Shown: in pieces, positions 1 through 7,678 of the stretch | How the letters are laid out: every line of letters begins with the position of its first letter | Position numbering within the stretch: position 1 is the stretch's first letter | NCBI GenBank assembly: GCA_051208035.1 | Contig: JBPJFZ010000011.1 | Span: forward strand, 1-64,000 | Length of the DNA stretch: 64,000 nt | Direction: 5' to 3' | Source of the DNA: JACKOB01 sp024234575 | GTDB taxonomy: Bacteria; Pseudomonadota; Gammaproteobacteria; Pseudomonadales; Oleiphilaceae | Notes under the pieces: model-generated | The model's database searches: none | Told to the model about the DNA's origin: nothing | What the model saw: only the letters and a program-made list of their open reading frames with translations | Program-made: the position numbers and the translations under genes

Positions 1-30
1 TTCGCCTAGGACGATCTGTTCATAGCTCAT
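1..30 (-). CDS. N-terminal fragment of a gene running off the left edge
   Basis: Ten codons from ATG at 30 to base 1 on the minus strand are visible and open. A Shine-Dalgarno-like GAGG lies just upstream. Family assignment is not possible with certainty; an IS30-type transposase is the best guess because of the N-terminal pattern and the nearby AAGTGCAAC motif shared with the IS30 remnant at 1283-1577. Confidence 0.35.
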   Translation of the reverse strand, partial: MSYEQIVLGE

Positions 31-125
31 AGGGCTTCCTCTAACTTTGGTCGGTAAAAGAAAGTTCTATTATGACAGGTCGTCTTTTTATTAATTATGT
101 TGGTTGCACTTAGTATATGAATCCA
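1..125 (-). mobile_element. Putative 5' end of an IS30-family element, cut by window edge
   Basis: A minus-strand reading frame begins at 30 and runs off the window; its visible residues are MSYEQIVLGE, preceded by a good ribosome site (GAGG about 9 bases upstream). Many IS30-family transposases begin with a similar MxYxxLxxxER pattern, so this may be a transposase N-terminus. The motif AAGTGCAAC, read inward on the minus strand at about 101-109, is also found at the outer end of the IS30 remnant near 1290-1300, which suggests a shared terminal repeat. The call is inference from ten residues and nine bases; the ORF could belong to another gene family. Confidence 0.35.
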
Positions 126-130
126 AGGGT

Positions 131-232
131 TTTAACAAGCGCCTGCAACGGACAAATTTTACTGTCACCACTTTTGCGCTGCGCTGCAAAACTGCCGCCA
201 GCAAAATTTGCTCGTTGAGGCGGGCGTTATGT
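131..232 (+). other. Integron attC recombination site, VCR-like (complete)
   Basis: The site starts TTTAACAAGCGCCTGCAACG and ends GTTGAGGCGGGCGTTATG. The left arm (133-165) and the reverse complement of the right arm (199-229) match over about 30 bases with a few unpaired bases, as expected for the folded single-strand form of attC recognised by integron integrases. The ends resemble the Vibrio cholerae repeat, which starts TAACAAACGCC and ends GGCGGGCGTTA. The orientation of the core GTTA places any integrase gene to the left of the window. The loop between the arms contains a second small palindrome (GCGCTGCGC). Confidence 0.85.
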
Positions 233-256
233 TTTCGAAAGGTGGTTGAATCTAGG

Positions 257-691
257 ATGAACTTCGACGAAATCAAAACCGAATTTAAAAGCGGTGATAA
301 AACTCGAATAGAGAAAATCTCAAGTACAATATGTGCCATAAAAGATATGGATGTATTAAAAGAGTTAAGTGTTCACTTCGATGAATTTAGACAAATGGTC
401 GCCAATCTACCTATTGAACAAACTTATGGTAGAGACTACAGGTTCAGTTCTTTAAGAGCAGCAAATTTACTTGGTGAGGTTTCTAGAGGTCGCTGCCTCT
501 GTCGTTCATTCAATTCAGGCAACTCATTTTTTCCACCCTCCGCAGAAAAAAGAGGTGAAATCTTAATCCTCGAAAGAATTGAAGATGAAGAGAATTATTC
601 CACCATTTATAAGTTTCAATGTGTAAAATGTGGTTCTAAATACTCTGCAAACGTTAATATGGCAGGCCATGCACCATTTACAAGAATGTGA
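257..691 (+). CDS. Integron cassette protein, unknown function, CxxC pairs
   Basis: This cassette gene lies between two attC sites, which is its strongest annotation. The frame is open from 104, but that upstream part is attC sequence, so the start is taken as ATG 257 (144 residues); GTG 242 is an alternative, and neither has a clear ribosome site. The N-terminal half looks helical and acidic. The C-terminal half has RCLCRS and CVKCGS, two cysteine pairs about 60 residues apart that could bind a metal as in a zinc ribbon. No family is recognised. It stops 8 bases before the next attC site, typical of a single-gene cassette, and has no promoter of its own that I can see. Confidence 0.75.
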   Translation: MNFDEIKTEFKSGDKTRIEKISSTICAIKDMDVLKELSVHFDEFRQMVANLPIEQTYGRDYRFSSLRAANLLGEVSRGRCLCRSFNSGNSFFPPSAEKRGEILILERIEDEENYSTIYKFQCVKCGSKYSANVNMAGHAPFTRM

Positions 692-698
692 AATTAAA

Positions 699-803
699 CA
701 TAACAAGTGCATCTAGCAAGGACTTGGTTAAACTGTCACCTTTTTAGCGCTGCGCGGCAAAAAAGCCGCCAGTTCAACCAAGCCGCTAATGCAGGCGTTA
801 TGT
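699..803 (+). other. Integron attC recombination site, VCR-like (complete)
   Basis: The site begins CATAACAAGTGCATCTAGC and ends GCTAATGCAGGCGTTATG. The reverse complement of the right arm (771-800) aligns with the left arm (701-735) apart from short unpaired insertions. The central part (GCGCTGCGC with flanking GCCGCC) is nearly the same as in the attC at 131-232, so both sites belong to one array type. This site terminates the first cassette and borders the second. Confidence 0.85.
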
Positions 804-829
804 GCAGTAAAATAGTATGAGTCTTATAT

Positions 830-1099
830 ATGTTCAAGCGTGATAAACAAAAATACATGAAGCCAATAACGTTAAAAAAATGGGTCAATGATATTGCCGA
901 CGGGGAACTGTACGAAGCGTTTGTCAACGATGATAAAACAGTTTGGTCAACGTCTGGAAGGTTTGCACATTCCTCTGGGGCCACAAAAGTAAGTTGGCAA
1001 GAGTTTGATTCTGGTAAAATGAATGACCTAATTGAAAAAACAATCGGCGTATCCGTATTAACTGAAATCAAAAGGTTCATCAATGATGCAAGCACATAA
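830..1099 (+). CDS. Integron cassette protein, unknown function
   Basis: The ORF gives 89 residues from ATG 830, about 27 bases after the upstream attC; ATG 857 would give an 80-residue protein. The product is small, charged and probably cytoplasmic, with no signal peptide or membrane segment. A WSTSGRFAHSSGATKVSWQEF stretch in the middle is the most distinctive part, and the C-terminal third looks helical. I recognise no family. Its stop codon TAA lies inside the first bases of the next attC site (CATAACAAACGC), which is usual for cassette genes. Confidence 0.75.
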   Translation: MFKRDKQKYMKPITLKKWVNDIADGELYEAFVNDDKTVWSTSGRFAHSSGATKVSWQEFDSGKMNDLIEKTIGVSVLTEIKRFINDAST

Positions 1100-1130
1100 C
1101 AAACGCAGCTTACGGAAGGTACTGTTGGTT
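1094..1130 (+). other. Truncated attC site (left arm only)
   Basis: ACATAACAAACGCAGCTTAC matches the left end of the two complete attC sites and of the Vibrio repeat. No matching right arm (a GCAGCTGCGTTA-like end) is found in the following 700 bases. The array therefore ends here in a broken site, probably through a deletion or an insertion that joined it to the IS30 remnant. Confidence 0.7.
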
Positions 1131-1189
1131 CTTGTTGTATCTTTTCATTGGTCGTTAGTTTGTTTTTTTATTCATCTGGCATTCAAATT

Positions 1190-1282
1190 ATGGCATTAGC
1201 ACTTATAATGACTTTTTTATTGTCAATGTTAGGTGCAATTCCCGGTAGCTTAGTACTTTTATCCGGGACAAAAAGTGCTTAG
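1190..1282 (+). CDS. Possible small hydrophobic ORF after the broken attC
   Basis: This 30-codon ORF is rich in Leu, Met, Ile and Ala and could form one membrane helix. The frame is open back to the TAA at 1097, so it could equally be the tail of a larger degraded cassette protein. There is no clear ribosome site and no recognisable family. It is listed because it is the only coding-like stretch between the attC fragment and the IS30 remnant. Confidence 0.25.
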   Translation: MALALIMTFLLSMLGAIPGSLVLLSGTKSA

Positions 1283-1577
1283 TATCAAGTTTGAAGTGCA
1301 ACATCTTTGATTTTTATGTGCCATAAAATTCCTCGATAGGGGAGTTATAGTTGTATCGCTTTCTCGGTCGTCCATTGATCTTGTTGGCAATTTCATCGCA
1401 TTCCTCTTGGGTTAATATCTCCATACTTTTTGTCTTTGGCAGGTACTGTCTAATTAACCCATTTGTATTTTCATTGGAGCCTCTTTCCCAAGAATGATGT
1501 GGGTTTGCAAAGTAAAAAATTACTCCAGTTTTCTTTTCAATTTCCTTGTATTGATGAAACTCTGTACCATTGTGGAT
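1283..1577 (-). pseudogene. IS30-family transposase, C-terminal remnant
   Basis: Reading the minus strand from about 1577 to the TAA at 1314 gives roughly 87 residues that end a typical IS30-family transposase. NGTEF is part of the second catalytic region, WERGSNENTNGLIRQY contains the conserved catalytic Glu, and the end is NGRPRKRYNYNSPIEEFYG. The N-terminal two thirds, including the helix-turn-helix and first catalytic Asp, are missing. The residue before NGTEF is His rather than the usual Asp, and upstream codons lose similarity, so the break is at about 1577. The outer end near 1283-1305 carries AAGTGCAAC, probably part of the terminal repeat. It is not functional. Confidence 0.8.
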
Positions 1578-1749
1578 TGGCTGCTTGATTTGACTGAAAA
1601 TGAGTCGGATTGGGGATTTGGCTTATGCTTTAATAGATTTTATTTTCGACTTAATATTCAGTAATTAGAAAAGACCGTAAATATTAATATCTAATTAATT
1701 CACTGAGATAATCGCAATATGAGGGCTTTAACGCGTCCACTTTAGGTGG

Positions 1750-1789
1750 GTAAGAACAACGCTGTCTGTGTAAGAACAATTGCTACTTG
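1750..1789. repeat. Short direct repeat downstream of tRNA-Ser
   Basis: GTAAGAACAA occurs at 1750-1759 and again at 1770-1779, a 20-base period, just past the 3' end of the tRNA gene. It has no known match that I can name. It may be a duplication left by an insertion or simply chance. Confidence 0.4.
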
Positions 1790-1795
1790 AAATAG

Positions 1796-1883
1796 TGGCG
1801 GTGAGAGAGGGATTCGAACCCTCGATACGTTGCCGTATACACGCTTTCCAGGCGTGCTCCTTCAACCGCTCGGACACCTCACC
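1796..1883 (-). tRNA. tRNA-Ser (anticodon GGA)
   Basis: On the minus strand the sequence starts GGTGAGGTGTCCGAGCGG and ends GGTTCGAATCCCTCTCTCACC, then discriminator G and an encoded CCA (1798-1796). The acceptor stem pairs with one G-U. The anticodon stem-loop contains CTGGAAA, giving anticodon GGA, and the long variable arm is of class II type as in Ser tRNAs. The length is 88 bases with CCA. The gene lies between the integron/IS debris and the histidine kinase gene; tRNA genes are frequent insertion targets for mobile DNA. Confidence 0.95.
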
Positions 1884-1971
1884 GTAATCTCAAATATGCT
1901 TTTTCGAGGCCGCGTAAGATAATTGATTCACCAGATTAAATCAACTCTATTGCGGTATTTGTGGATGTAAA

Positions 1972-3891
1972 TTATTGGAAGTTCGTACTGATAAACCTTA
2001 CCAATATATCTTCGAGTTGTGGCTTTTTGACAGGCTTTGTTAGGTAAGCATCCATCCCGGCCTTAAGGCAAGTGGATTCGACGCCTTCCATGGCATTCGC
2101 GGTTAGCGCGATAATGGGTGTTCTATTTTTCTCTGAGGTGGTTTCAAAATGGCGGATATTCTTGGTCGCCTCTAAACCGTCCATAACTGGCATTTGGCAG
2201 TCCATAAGTATGATGTCGTATTCTTTTTCTTTGTAATGAGATAGCGCTTCCAGTCCATTGTTGGCGATTTCCACATCTAAACCTATTTTACGTAGTAAAG
2301 CACTGGCAACTTTTTGGTTAACTATGTTGTCCTCGACCAGCAAAGCTTTTCCAAAACCTTTCTTTTTTTCTAATAAAACTTCTACTTTATCGTTTTGACT
2401 TGGGGATCGTGTAAGGGGGAGCTTGATTGTAAAGGTGCTTCCGACATTTTCCACACTTGAGACATCTATGTCTCCTCCCATTTGCTCAATGATTTGCTTT
2501 ACGATAGTTAACCCAAGGCCTGTTCCACCAAACCTTCTGTTAATGGATTTGTCTGCTTGTTCGAAGGATCTAAAGAGTTTTGGAATGTGCGACTCGGGGA
2601 TTCCTATGCCAGAGTCCTTGATGGAGATAAGCAGGGTGGTTTTATTGTCGACCTTATTTTCTCCTGAGTCTAAAAAATCTATCAGAAGCGATACTTCACC
2701 TTGTTCCGTAAACTTTATGGCATTACCCAGCAAGTTGACCAAAACCTGCCTGATTCTGGTAGGGTCACCAATGAAACGTGCACATTCAGGGTGAGACTTC
2801 CATGTTAGTGTGAAGTTAATATCCCTGGTGCATGCGTCGTGTTTAAAGGAAGCGTAACAGTTTTCTATCAGTGTCAGCAGGTTAAAGTCGATTTCCTCAA
2901 TGGTGAGTTGTCCTTTTTCGATTTTCGAAAAGTCCAGAATATCATTAATAACGGTCAACAAATGCTCGGTACTTTGTAAGGCTGTTGCTACATAATCCTT
3001 ATCGTGCGGGGCAGATAAATTTTCATCAAGTAGTTGTAGCATTCCCAGCACGCCATTCATAGGGGTGCGCAGTTCGTGGCTCATCATCGCCAAAAAATCA
3101 CTTTTGGCTTTGCTTGCACTCTCAGCTTCTGATTTCGCACATTTGAGTTCATCAATTGTTTGATGCAATGTTTTGTGTGTAATCTCAATTTGCTCAGCCA
3201 TGCTGTTTACATCTTCTGCAAGTGAGACTAGCTCAATCGTTGGATTGTTTATCTCAACTCGTTCGTTATAGGTTCCCTCTCTAATTCTTCGTACCATACG
3301 AGATAGATCTGCTATGGGCAGTGCAAATGAGCGAGCCATTATATTAACGAGCAGTATGGTCAAAAGAAGCAGAAAAACCGCTACAAGTACTGAACGCGTG
3401 ACGATCTCTCTGATTTTCCCTTCCATTTTCTTTGTTGACGTAGCTATCTCAACGGTACCTAAAATATCTTGTTTTCTGATTAAATTGTAATCCGGTTCAA
3501 ACCATCCAAAATCTTCGTCAGTATGATCTAATTTGACATTGGAAATTTTAATTTCCTGACTATAAAGTTTTAATTCGCTTGTCTGATCGACATTTCCGTG
3601 TGCTACCAGTGTTTTTCCAACAACATCAGAGACGCGAATATAAACCAGTGTCGAATCGTCAAAGGCGTTAATTACGATTTGATCGAGCACAGCCATATTT
3701 CCAGACACTACGGCATACTCGGAAGAAATGGCTAGCTGGCTTGATAATTGGCGGCCGTAGTTTTCCAGTTCACGCTGTGTGTCGGTGATACGCTCAGCAG
3801 TAAAAAATGTAACCAGCGTTATAAACATGGTAATTGCCGGGATGACACCCAGCAGCAACATTTTTTTATGTATTGTCCATTCCTTGATCAT
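1972..3891 (-). CDS. Membrane hybrid sensor histidine kinase (HAMP, HisKA, HATPase, REC)
   Basis: The 639-residue protein senses a signal through its periplasmic part and phosphorylates itself. Two membrane segments (about 11-30 and 168-185) enclose a periplasmic domain of about 135 residues. A HAMP region (about 188-240) and coiled coil lead to a HisKA domain with phospho-acceptor His272 in MSHELRTPMNG, and an ATPase domain with N390, DSGIG (426-430) and GTGLGL (457-462). A receiver domain has acidic VEDN, phospho-acceptor Asp564 in LMDCQMPVMDG and Lys619. It resembles BarA/TorS-type kinases but lacks an HPt domain, so a separate phosphotransfer protein is expected. It is the third gene of an operon with a TonB receptor and a binding-protein-like protein, starting 12 bases after the latter. 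Confidence 0.93.
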   Translation of the reverse strand: MIKEWTIHKKMLLLGVIPAITMFITLVTFFTAERITDTQRELENYGRQLSSQLAISSEYAVVSGNMAVLDQIVINAFDDSTLVYIRVSDVVGKTLVAHGNVDQTSELKLYSQEIKISNVKLDHTDEDFGWFEPDYNLIRKQDILGTVEIATSTKKMEGKIREIVTRSVLVAVFLLLLTILLVNIMARSFALPIADLSRMVRRIREGTYNERVEINNPTIELVSLAEDVNSMAEQIEITHKTLHQTIDELKCAKSEAESASKAKSDFLAMMSHELRTPMNGVLGMLQLLDENLSAPHDKDYVATALQSTEHLLTVINDILDFSKIEKGQLTIEEIDFNLLTLIENCYASFKHDACTRDINFTLTWKSHPECARFIGDPTRIRQVLVNLLGNAIKFTEQGEVSLLIDFLDSGENKVDNKTTLLISIKDSGIGIPESHIPKLFRSFEQADKSINRRFGGTGLGLTIVKQIIEQMGGDIDVSSVENVGSTFTIKLPLTRSPSQNDKVEVLLEKKKGFGKALLVEDNIVNQKVASALLRKIGLDVEIANNGLEALSHYKEKEYDIILMDCQMPVMDGLEATKNIRHFETTSEKNRTPIIALTANAMEGVESTCLKAGMDAYLTKPVKKPQLEDILVRFISTNFQ

Positions 3892-3903
3892 TGTAATCTT
3901 CTG

Positions 3904-5031
3904 CTAGTTGTCACTTATAGTGCGAAGGGAAGGCGTGCTGCCCTTCGCTGGGTTGTGGTCAGCGTCTGTCTTTGTCGGCTTACTATCAGAGGAACTCGTG
4001 TTATCGTTCTGATGTTCCCATTGTTTAATACGTTTTTCTAAGTCACCTTCTTTTGGCAGCGCATAGTTCAACGATCTTGCCACTTGTTTGTTTATTGCGA
4101 CTTTGAAGTCATTGGCATAATGACCGGCGACTCCGGTACCATTTGTATGGATGAGTTTGGCTATTTGTGATGACAGCTGTACTTGTGTTGTGTAAGTAGA
4201 GGCGATTGCCCCAGCCTTAACAAAGGCGCTGGTGGGTCCGATTAAGAATCGATTGTGCCGATAAAGTGTAAGCAGGATGTGCTTAATGTTTTTCGAGTTG
4301 TAAATGGCTGCATCCAGTATTCCGACAACATAAGCAGATTCATTGGCGGAGTGATTTAACAAGGTAGCTAGACTATGACTGCTGTCGAGTGTATCGACGG
4401 ATAATTTCAGAGAAAGGTTGGCTGATTCGATAAGTTCTACCGTTAAATTGGTTAACGGTGATACCGAATTCGCAAGAATGCTGACTTTGTTCGATTGAGG
4501 TTGAATCAGGCTGCCCAATAGCACTTGGCGCACCGGGTGCGGGTCAAGATAAACCGTTTGCAAGTTGATATCTGAGTATTTTTCTGCCACACGATCGTGC
4601 TGCGCTTGCGGCACGTAAACTGCGTAGTGATTGCAAGTCGGATAGTTTGAAATCGCTGCGTTTAGAGCGTCGCTACCAAGTGAAACCATCGCTGTTCCGC
4701 ATTCGTATATCGAGTGCTTAGTCGCGTTTACCGTGATAATTTTGTGAGTGGAAAACAGCCGCTGTAATGAGTCTTTCCATTGCTCTGATAGTGCGCCATC
4801 ATTTTCATAGAATAAATATATGTTACCGGGTTTTGATTCATCTAGCGTGCTGTATGCATCCGTTTTTTTATCGATGTCTAACGAACTTTTGAGCGTCTCT
4901 GTTGCATAACTTTTTGTGCACAAAAACACGAAATAAAAAACGATAGACAATACGCCGGCTACCGAGCTCTTTTGTGTCGTAGACGAGATTCCCGGGTTGT
5001 GTTGACTTTGCGTGGTACGCAAAGAGTTCAT
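3904..5031 (-). CDS. Periplasmic binding-protein-like protein (ABC_sub_bind-type)
   Basis: The 375-residue protein has a long N-terminus and a hydrophobic segment at about residues 25-43 ending near SYATE, read as a signal peptide or anchor. The body resembles the ABC_sub_bind/TrpX-like type I binding fold: a first lobe with MVSLGSDALNAAI, a hinge region VYLDPHPVRQVLL, and a second lobe with NRFLIGPTSAFVKAGAIAS. The C-terminal 40 residues are polar and low in complexity. No ABC permease or ATPase gene is near, so a role as ligand-binding partner of the adjacent kinase or receptor is more likely than classical import; this is inference. Its ATG lies one base after the stop of the receptor gene, so translation is probably coupled. 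Confidence 0.7.
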   Translation of the reverse strand: MNSLRTTQSQHNPGISSTTQKSSVAGVLSIVFYFVFLCTKSYATETLKSSLDIDKKTDAYSTLDESKPGNIYLFYENDGALSEQWKDSLQRLFSTHKIITVNATKHSIYECGTAMVSLGSDALNAAISNYPTCNHYAVYVPQAQHDRVAEKYSDINLQTVYLDPHPVRQVLLGSLIQPQSNKVSILANSVSPLTNLTVELIESANLSLKLSVDTLDSSHSLATLLNHSANESAYVVGILDAAIYNSKNIKHILLTLYRHNRFLIGPTSAFVKAGAIASTYTTQVQLSSQIAKLIHTNGTGVAGHYANDFKVAINKQVARSLNYALPKEGDLEKRIKQWEHQNDNTSSSDSKPTKTDADHNPAKGSTPSLRTISDN

Positions 5032-5032
5032 G

Positions 5033-7405
5033 CTAAAAATTTAGTCCTGTTTCCAAGTAAAAGAAATCCTGGTCGGCATAGATATTATCTTCAAACATAA
5101 TGGGGTCATCATTTAAGAGCCGTTTGTACGTTGCAGCGATATCAAGTTTAATTTTGGGGGTAAGCGGAAAGGATGTACCTATACGCCAATCAATTCGTTG
5201 GTAGTCGAAGAGGCCAACAGTGTCTGCAATATACCAACTAAGGGCGTTGTCTATTCCGTTATCAAATTGGTGTATCCAGGAAAAACTACCGCTATTCTGC
5301 GCGGTGAGTCTGCTTTCTAAAACAGCTAAGCGAGCGATGGCAGCGTTATCGCTCGTCCCTTTATTTGGCGCATAAACTGTACCTGTGTAGCGCGAGTCCT
5401 GATCAATATAGCCATATGTTAGGCGCAAAAAGTCGCGTAAAAATTTCATCGATGCTTCAACTTCGACGCCTTGTTGTGTAAGCGTCATATTATTTTCGGG
5501 CTCAAAACTGTATATCTTTAAAGGTGCACTAATTAAGTCAGACAGTGTGTCGTAGAAATAGCGCACGTCCAACTTGAGGTTATAAAGATGAGGCATATTT
5601 CCGTAATAGCCAATTTCCCGGGAAATTATTTGCTCTTCCGAGAGGCCTGCAGGACTTTGCTGCTGTAGAAATGAGACAGCGGTGTCAGAACCGTTTACTG
5701 GAGGCGTAAGCTCTCTTACGGTATAGCTCCAATCAACTGACTGCTCGAAGGTATCTGGCGTTCTGATAGCTTCGGACAGCACGAACCGAAAAGTATGTGA
5801 TGGTGTCAGGTGAATGTTAATTGCACCGCGTGGGGAAAAATAGGTACCATTCTGGTTATCGTTTTCCCACATGCCTCCGAGGTTAATCGTTGCGTACTGC
5901 GTTGCTTTAGTTTCGAGGTTTCCAAAGACTCGCGTTAGATGGTTTTCTCCACTGCCGTTAAAAAATGTCTCAGACTTATACCCATCTTCCCGGTAACTGA
6001 TGCCCGAAACCAACCTTAGGGCATCGTTAAACTGGAAGGTGTCCTGAAACTCGATATCCATACGGGACTCGCTAATATCTTGGTTAACCTTTCCACAAAC
6101 TGTGGCTGCACCGTAGTTTGCTTTATACAGCGAATCGAGCGTGAGATAGTCAACAAGTACCTGTGAGGCTAGTGCGTCTTCTTCCCGTGTACCCAGCCCC
6201 GGGCTAAGGCCCGAGATGAGTGCAGCCTGAACACGCTGGTCCGAGAATAGCTGCAGTGCATAGTTATTATTGGCTTTGAAAAGCTGTGTAAGGTTATCTG
6301 AAAAATACGCAGGGTGGACGCATGTTTCCCAGGTTTGTTCTCGGTCACGTGATTGATAATAAGCCTGAAGGTGATATTGATGATTGCCGCTAAGTTCTTG
6401 CGAATATTTGGCCGATAAATAGTAGTCTTCAGAGTTGATATCAGGGTGGGATTCTGGTGTGGGTTCAATCGAGTATTTGTCGACGTCTTTTGTGCCTTTT
6501 AGGTAGCCACCGGCAAAGGACATCGTTTTGCTTTCATCCAACCGAAGAACTGACTTGATATTGACATTGTCGATGGCATAGCCGTCGTGGAAGGGCTGTG
6601 TCTGATGGGAATCTTCCGCTGACCTGCGATAATCAAACAGATCGTTTTTCCGTGCTTCAAACGATAGAAATGTGTCTGTCTGTTCCGTGCCTGTGCCTAC
6701 TGTGCCAAGGTACTTCTCAAAATTTTGACTGCCTTGCACGGTTCTGAGTGTCGCACCATGGCGATCATAGGGGTGAACGGTAATAATGTTAATGACCGCT
6801 AAAAACGAGTTCGAACCGTAAGTGGCTGCATTGGGACCTCGATTAACTTCTATTCGAGCGATATCATCAATGGCAACGGGGAGGTGGTTCCAGTCGACAT
6901 CAGCAAGGTTAGGGTTGTAGAGTGACCGACCATCAATTAAAACTTGCAGGCGCCGCTGTTCGTTTGCGACCGTGCCGTGATAACTGACCACTGGAACGCC
7001 AGATCTGACATAACCCACCGTCATGCCGGGCACGAGGCGAAAAACTTCCGCCATAGTGTAAATACCAAGGTCTCTAATCAAGTCACCTTCAATGATGGTA
7101 ATCGTTGCCGGCACATCAGGTTTAGCCTGGCGTAAGCGCGTGGCAGTCAGGACAAGCGGGAGTTCTTCAGCGAGTTCAGTACTGAAGCTATCACTACCCG
7201 AAAGCAGATTAGTCTGGGCGGCGTCTTGTTGGGGGCTGTCAGTCATTACAGAAGATGGCCCTTCGGGAATACTGTTTTCGGCTTTAATTGGCTGTACATT
7301 GGTGAACATAGTAACAAACAGCACCGCAATAAAATTTCTTTTAAACTGAAGCGTTGCTGCTAGTGATACTGGCCGGTAGTTGTGACTGTTATTTATTCGT
7401 AGCAT
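5033..7405 (-). CDS. TonB-dependent outer-membrane receptor
   Basis: The 790-residue protein should form a 22-strand outer-membrane beta barrel with an N-terminal plug, driven by TonB. A hydrophobic stretch at about 25-42 ends near PIKAE and serves as signal peptide. A TonB-box-like ELPLVLTATRLRQ lies at about 79-91, followed by the plug motifs PATITIIEGDLIRDLG, LVPGMTVGYV and IEVNRGPNAATYGSNSFLAVINI. The protein ends in Phe (YLETGLNF), as usual for barrel assembly. The plug resembles vitamin B12/catecholate-type receptors, but the substrate cannot be read from the sequence. It is the first gene of a three-gene minus-strand operon with a binding-protein-like protein and a hybrid kinase, and is divergent from rmuC. 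Confidence 0.93.
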   Translation of the reverse strand: MLRINNSHNYRPVSLAATLQFKRNFIAVLFVTMFTNVQPIKAENSIPEGPSSVMTDSPQQDAAQTNLLSGSDSFSTELAEELPLVLTATRLRQAKPDVPATITIIEGDLIRDLGIYTMAEVFRLVPGMTVGYVRSGVPVVSYHGTVANEQRRLQVLIDGRSLYNPNLADVDWNHLPVAIDDIARIEVNRGPNAATYGSNSFLAVINIITVHPYDRHGATLRTVQGSQNFEKYLGTVGTGTEQTDTFLSFEARKNDLFDYRRSAEDSHQTQPFHDGYAIDNVNIKSVLRLDESKTMSFAGGYLKGTKDVDKYSIEPTPESHPDINSEDYYLSAKYSQELSGNHQYHLQAYYQSRDREQTWETCVHPAYFSDNLTQLFKANNNYALQLFSDQRVQAALISGLSPGLGTREEDALASQVLVDYLTLDSLYKANYGAATVCGKVNQDISESRMDIEFQDTFQFNDALRLVSGISYREDGYKSETFFNGSGENHLTRVFGNLETKATQYATINLGGMWENDNQNGTYFSPRGAINIHLTPSHTFRFVLSEAIRTPDTFEQSVDWSYTVRELTPPVNGSDTAVSFLQQQSPAGLSEEQIISREIGYYGNMPHLYNLKLDVRYFYDTLSDLISAPLKIYSFEPENNMTLTQQGVEVEASMKFLRDFLRLTYGYIDQDSRYTGTVYAPNKGTSDNAAIARLAVLESRLTAQNSGSFSWIHQFDNGIDNALSWYIADTVGLFDYQRIDWRIGTSFPLTPKIKLDIAATYKRLLNDDPIMFEDNIYADQDFFYLETGLNF

Positions 7406-7678
7406 TCGTTTTCACTGTTTGGATATAATTTTTGCCAAGAGTTTACCCATTTCGTCATGCCTTGTAATGTTTTGATTGTGATGATCGTGCCTAAAATTAG
7501 TTTTATCAGAGGTTTCCAAGAAAATATCTAGACTGCGTCAAGTTGTTGACCTGCCATGGTAAATAGGTACTCTCTAACAAAACCTGCTGGGTTATACAGC
7601 CGACCATTCGCGTTTATGGTTTACTCGGCTAATTTCTGTCTCTTTCAGACATTTTTTTCAGAGCATGAGGAACAACTA

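Noticed and set aside
736..1095. 119-residue minus-strand ORF across the second cassette and attC
   Set aside because: It is antisense to the cassette gene and reads through the attC palindrome; cassette orientation favours the plus-strand gene.
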